From NCBI GenBank assembly GCA_036583965.1, contig JAZBQD010000027.1, positions 5,040,187 through 5,104,186 on the forward strand: a DNA stretch of 64,000 bases, in the 5' to 3' direction. Source of the DNA: Prunella strophiata. Taxonomy: Eukaryota > Chordata > Aves > Passeriformes > Prunellidae. A model generated the notes under the pieces. That model did not search any database, was not told the origin of the DNA, and was given only the letters and a program-made list of their open reading frames with translations. The position numbers and the translations under genes were made by a program. Below, piece after piece: positions 59,931 to 64,000 of the stretch (position 1 is the first letter of the stretch; each line of letters opens with the position of its first letter).

Positions 59931-62900
59931 TCAGGTGCTCTGCAGTTTGTTCCTGGTGTTTGCTGCCAGACCCAGGGTGGGAGTTGGGTATTTTTTTCCA
60001 ACCTTTATCAAGTGCCAAACTCCAGATTTGGGGTGCAGGAGCAGAGGTGATGCAGAGCTGAGGTGGCATTTTAGTGGGGCTGGCTGAGCCTGGGAATTCA
60101 AAATCCCAAAGGAATTCAGGATGCAGTTCAGGACCTGGGTGAAGTTTAGTGATGCCTGTTTGTTTCTTGGAATTTTTTTTTAAAGCATTTTGAAAATTTA
60201 GCCTACAAATGGTCATTGCTGTCTGCACCAGGCTGAGGATGTTCTGGCTGGATGCTTGCCCTCCCCACACCCAGCCCATCAGGACTGCAGGCAGAAAGGG
60301 CTGTTTTAGGGCCTAAAAAGGGGATTTTGGTACACATGTTCCCCAGGCTTTGCTCGTTAGAGGCTGCAGGAGTTGGGATACCATGTGATGATGGAGGCTG
60401 GTCTGCCCTCAGCAGCTCCCTGGGCCAGGAGCTGGCTGCTGCTATTTCCCTTTGCCAGAGTCCTGCCCTGCTGGGAGGTAAGAAAGGGAGGGGAATACAC
60501 CAGTGTGGTTTTCAAATGTATAAATATTGATCTTGCAGTGACCCCTCCTTGGGCCAGAGCTGCAGTGCTGGGTGGGTGTGTGCACCCACACAGGAACAAA
60601 CAGCTCCAGGAGCTGCTGGGGATGGAGAAACCCAGGCAACCCAACCTGGTGCCCCAATGGCAGCATCAGAGGCTGGGGGAAAGATTGGGAAATTTTAGGG
60701 CTTTGGATGGTTGGGTGCAAGTGTCAGGTGCCTGAAACACTCCCAGGAGCTGCTGTGTGAGACTTGTTCCCTACCTTTGACTAGCTGGGGCAGGACATGG
60801 CTGGCTGGGAGCTCTCTCTCCTTGTGGGAAGGTTCAGGTGTGGGCTGTGGGACATCCTGGAGCTCTGCTGCTCCTGGGGAATGCTCCCACCTGGAATTCC
60901 AGCAGAGAGCACCTTGTGGGTGTGGATGCTCCTGGAGCAGAAGGGCAAGGGGGCAATGCCTTGGATGGCTGCTGGGTTTGGGAATCTTTGGGAATCACCA
61001 TGGTGCCTGCACAGCCCATCAGCAGAGGAGCAGGGTGTGCTGGGCAGGTTTGCTCCCAGGGTAACACCACAGATGTCCATGTGCAGGGCCCACAGCCATG
61101 CCCCAGTGTGGATTTTGGTCCAGGCAATGACATCCCTCTGTGCCTTGCAGAAAATAGTGTGAGCACTGTCCATCACTTGGTTTCATGATCCCTGAGGGGT
61201 TGAGGCTGATGAGGAAATCTTGCCCTCCAGACCCCTGGGGCCATCCCTGCCTACCCAGGCCCTGCTGGGCTGCCCAGAGCAGCAGGCTCCAGCACTGCTG
61301 CCTGTTGTGTTTTTATTGTGGGGCATAGAAAAGTCCTTCCTGTTGGTTCTTAAGGGTTACAGGCTAGTATTATTAAATATCACCATGAAACTGCCAAGTT
61401 CCCTCCTCAGAACGTCTCCTGAGCCCAGCCTCAGGGATAATTGTCTCCCCCATTAGTTTTCATTAAATTAAATGCAGGAGGAGGATCAGAACAACCAGGG
61501 GCTCCAGGCTGAGCACGGTATGTACTTGTTGGCATGATGTGTGCAGCCTGTGGAGCTGGATTTTGCAGTGGGAGCAGTTCAGGGGAAGGGAGTGTGGAGT
61601 GGTGGAGAGCTCTCCTGTGGGCAGCCAGGCTCCTCTGGGTGCTCCAGAGCTCTCCTGTGGGCAGCCAGGCTCCTCTGCCTCCTCATCTCAGGCTCCAGCC
61701 ACCCCATTCTTGCATGTTCTGCTTCCCTGGCTGCTGTTCATGAAAAGTTAATGCCTGGCCCTGGTCTGTGCTGAGGTAACACCATTCATCTGCTGACGAG
61801 CCTTTATAACTTATTGATGCCAGCCCAGATGTGCCTCTGTGACCATTGTTGGGCTCCCCACCCCACCTCCCTCAGCTGGGCTGGTTCCAGCAGGCCACAC
61901 TGGAGGGACTGGGAGAGCTGAGCCATGCACAGAGTGCTTGGGAAGCACAGCAGGACACCAGGGACAGGTGTAGGGATTGCCTGGTTTGAGGACCACGATG
62001 GCCAATCTGAGCATCCATGCCAGGTGCCAAACTGGGAGCTCCCCTCCAGAGGAGCCTTCCCTGCAGGAGGATCAGCTGCTCCTTCCAGCAACACACAAGT
62101 ACTGCTTCCCCCCAGCCTCAGGTGAGAGTGGCTGTGCCTCAGCAAAGCAGGGATGTGGCCTCACACCCTTGGGTATGATCCCCTCACCTCCAGTGGCTTC
62201 CTGATGCCTCACACAACCCCCCAAGCCTTGCTTTCCTGCTGACCATCCCATGTCTCCCTGCTTCTGCTATTTTTCAAAACTGCCTTTGCTCTGCCTTCGT
62301 CCATCCCTCCCTGTGCTTGTGCTTTGTCTCAGCTCAGCTTGGACACAGCAGGGTTCCAGCTTCTCTCAGTCTCTCCCCTTCAACTGCCTGCCCTGACAGA
62401 GATGTCTTTGTTGAGAGGTAAAAGCAGCTGAAGGGACTCTGCCTCTTCCAGACAACCATCCCCACAAATTCCCACATCTACTGGAAGCACACGAGGTGTT
62501 TCACCTCTCCACAACCCCTCTCCAGCACAGCTGCTCTTCCACCAGGCTTCCTCAGGGAAATTCTCTCCTCAGGAATGCTAAGGGGCAGCTGGCTGCCCTA
62601 CAGGGCTTCCTCCCCAGGATGGGTAATGACCCGAAGCTGGAGGAGCGAGGGGATGTCCGTGTGACACAGCAGGGAGCCAACAGCCCGAGAAAGAAACACC
62701 CACAGCGTGTGACAGGCTGCACAGAGCACAGCTCTGTTCAAATGTATTCCCAAACACCTGGGTGCAAATCACAGACCTGAGCAGATTTACTCTGATGAGC
62801 TGAACGAGGCATCCCTGGAGCAGGCAGGATTAAGATGATGCAGAGCAATGCAATGCTCATGAGGTTTTTTCTCTTTCAAGCACTTCTGTTAACTATGGAG

Positions 62901-63724
62901 GGATTTGTTAATTTAGCTTGCAGCCACTGCATCCCAATTTACGGGGTGCAATTGTTGATCTCAAATGTGACTGGTGAACGTTCCCAAAAGCTGCAGAGTG
63001 GAGCTGCCTGATGGACTGGGGCAGGAACACACAACTGGGGTGCTCATCCAGATGGCCAGGGACCACAAAGCACAGACCAGCCTCTGACACAAGACACTGA
63101 AGTGAGATGAATTTCTTGGAAATGTGCTCTTCCACACCTTAAAATAGCGCAGGCTGTCCTCTCCCTTCCCATGTGCTGGAGGGTATCAGAACTGCAAAAC
63201 ATTCTACATTTGGCTGCAGCTAATTTAGCTTTCATTTTACAAAACCCACACTAATCCCCCCATGTTAAAAAGAATATGCTTCCTGCTCAGTTAACTCTGT
63301 GTGGCAGGAAGAAATTCTTCCTTTGTATTTTTAGCAGCAAATACCAGCTACAGGCACCAAAGTTTCCTGCTACATTCTACACCACTTTCCCCAAATGCTC
63401 AGGTCTCTTCATCCAGGATTGGGGGATAAAAGGACTGTGGTTCTACAGATCCAACAAAGCAATCCCTCCGATTAAGTGCTTTGGGAACTAAGCACAGGGC
63501 AGCACGACGCATCCCACGGCAGCCAGGAGTAAAACAAAGTCAAAGCCAGGCAGAATGAAAAAGCCTCGTGGCTCAGGCTTTCCCCTTGAAGCTTTGTAAG
63601 TCTCTTCTGCATTCAGAGGGACTCAAAGCAACCTCGGGAATAGGTTTGAGTCTGGCTCTGTGCAGAAGCACACTGAGAGCAGAGCCTGCGCAGAGGAATA
63701 ATGACTGGCTTATGTTCTTCCCAG
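59931..63724. other. downstream intergenic, no gene recognised
   Basis: No SSBP3 exon, neighbouring gene or named repeat is recognised. In mammals MRPL37 lies 3' of SSBP3 in the opposite orientation (recall); I looked on the minus strand for such an exon and could not support one. Confidence 0.5.
61606..61677 (+). repeat. two-copy 40-bp direct repeat
   Basis: A 32-bp word beginning AGAGCTCTCCTGTGGGCAGC occurs at 61,606-61,637 and again at 61,646-61,677, identical in both, with a 40-bp period. It is a small local duplication. Confidence 0.95.
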
Positions 63725-63783
63725 GCAATGGAGGAAGAGTGCAGGAGGATGCATCTGACGACTTCTCTAACCCAAATCCAGAG
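63725..63783 (+). other. weak candidate exon of an unidentified gene
   Basis: A 59-nt block has an acceptor-like TATGTTCTTCCCAG before it and a strong donor-like GAG|GTGAGC after it. In one frame it reads NGGRVQEDASDDFSNPNPE after two leading bases; another frame is also open. Good splice words at both ends make it exon-like, but I recognise no protein and no neighbouring exon. It may be chance. Confidence 0.2.
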
Positions 63784-64000
63784 GTGAGCCCCTAAAATGA
63801 AAGAGTTTCTTCATGCACTATTTAGTTTAAAAAAAAAAATTTTACTTTCAGTAATATAATTTATTTTTTAAAGTAAATTAATCCACCTTTCTTTAATTAT
63901 ACGACGGTTCTGGCAAAGAGAAGCAGCAGGTACAGTTGGTGAAGTATTTTCATTTGAGCTGAATTTCACACAGTTCCATGCAGATACAGTGCCAGAAACT
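63784..64000. other. window end, AT-rich, nothing recognised
   Basis: AT-rich sequence contains a TTTATT on the + strand at about 63,861 (AATAAA on the minus strand). No gene is supported. Confidence 0.4.

Noticed and set aside
63858..63912. Minus-strand terminal exon with a good acceptor and AATAAA (possible convergent MRPL37)
   Set aside because: The open frame after the acceptor is only about 13 codons (NRRIIKERWINLL) and I cannot match it to any protein; AT-rich chance is likely.

Overview
This is vertebrate nuclear DNA, almost certainly from a bird and probably a songbird. Evidence: split coding exons with GT-AG introns, a CpG-island promoter, two 5'-truncated pieces that read as avian CR1 LINE 3' ends, two antisense LTRs resembling families common in passerines, and a gene of vertebrate type. 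There is nothing prokaryotic here: no operons, ribosome binding sites or CRISPR array.

The window is essentially one gene on the + strand, SSBP3 (single-stranded DNA-binding protein 3, also called CSDP), from its CpG-island promoter to past its polyadenylation signals. I could place all 18 coding exons by splice sites and reading frame. They join without a frameshift into 1,167 nt, 388 residues plus stop, the length I recall for the full mammalian isoform. Exons 1-4 (2.8-3.9 kb) encode the LUFS/LisH domain. A 36.5-kb intron 4 and an 8.5-kb intron 5 follow. Exons 6-18 (49.0-57.9 kb) encode the Pro/Gly/Met-rich tail, and the 3' UTR runs to about 59.93 kb. The product is a nuclear adaptor that pairs with LDB1 in LIM-homeodomain transcription complexes.

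Layout: 1-1.37 kb upstream flank; 1.37-3.56 kb CpG island with a purine-rich leader at 2.2-2.7 kb; 2.8-3.94 kb exons 1-4; 3.94-40.4 kb intron 4, holding a GGAT microsatellite, an internal CpG island (9.0-9.8 kb), a 63-unit 40-bp minisatellite (10.13-12.65 kb), two antisense LTRs (20.1-20.6 and 21.3-22.0 kb), a CR1 fragment (26 kb), a long hairpin (32.1 kb) and a homeodomain-site cluster (37.1-37.25 kb); 40.4 kb exon 5; intron 5 with a pentanucleotide repeat and a 632-bp tandem duplication of an AT-rich, TAATTA-containing block; 49-58 kb exons 6-18; 58-59.9 kb 3' UTR; 59.9-64 kb intergenic with one weak candidate exon.

The least ordinary signals are the minisatellite, in which every unit is exactly 40 bp and carries a 3'-splice-site-like module on the sense strand; the near-identical 632-bp duplication; the open N-terminal extension through the purine-rich leader; and the inverted repeat at 32.1 kb. 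I did not find a convincing new protein-coding system.
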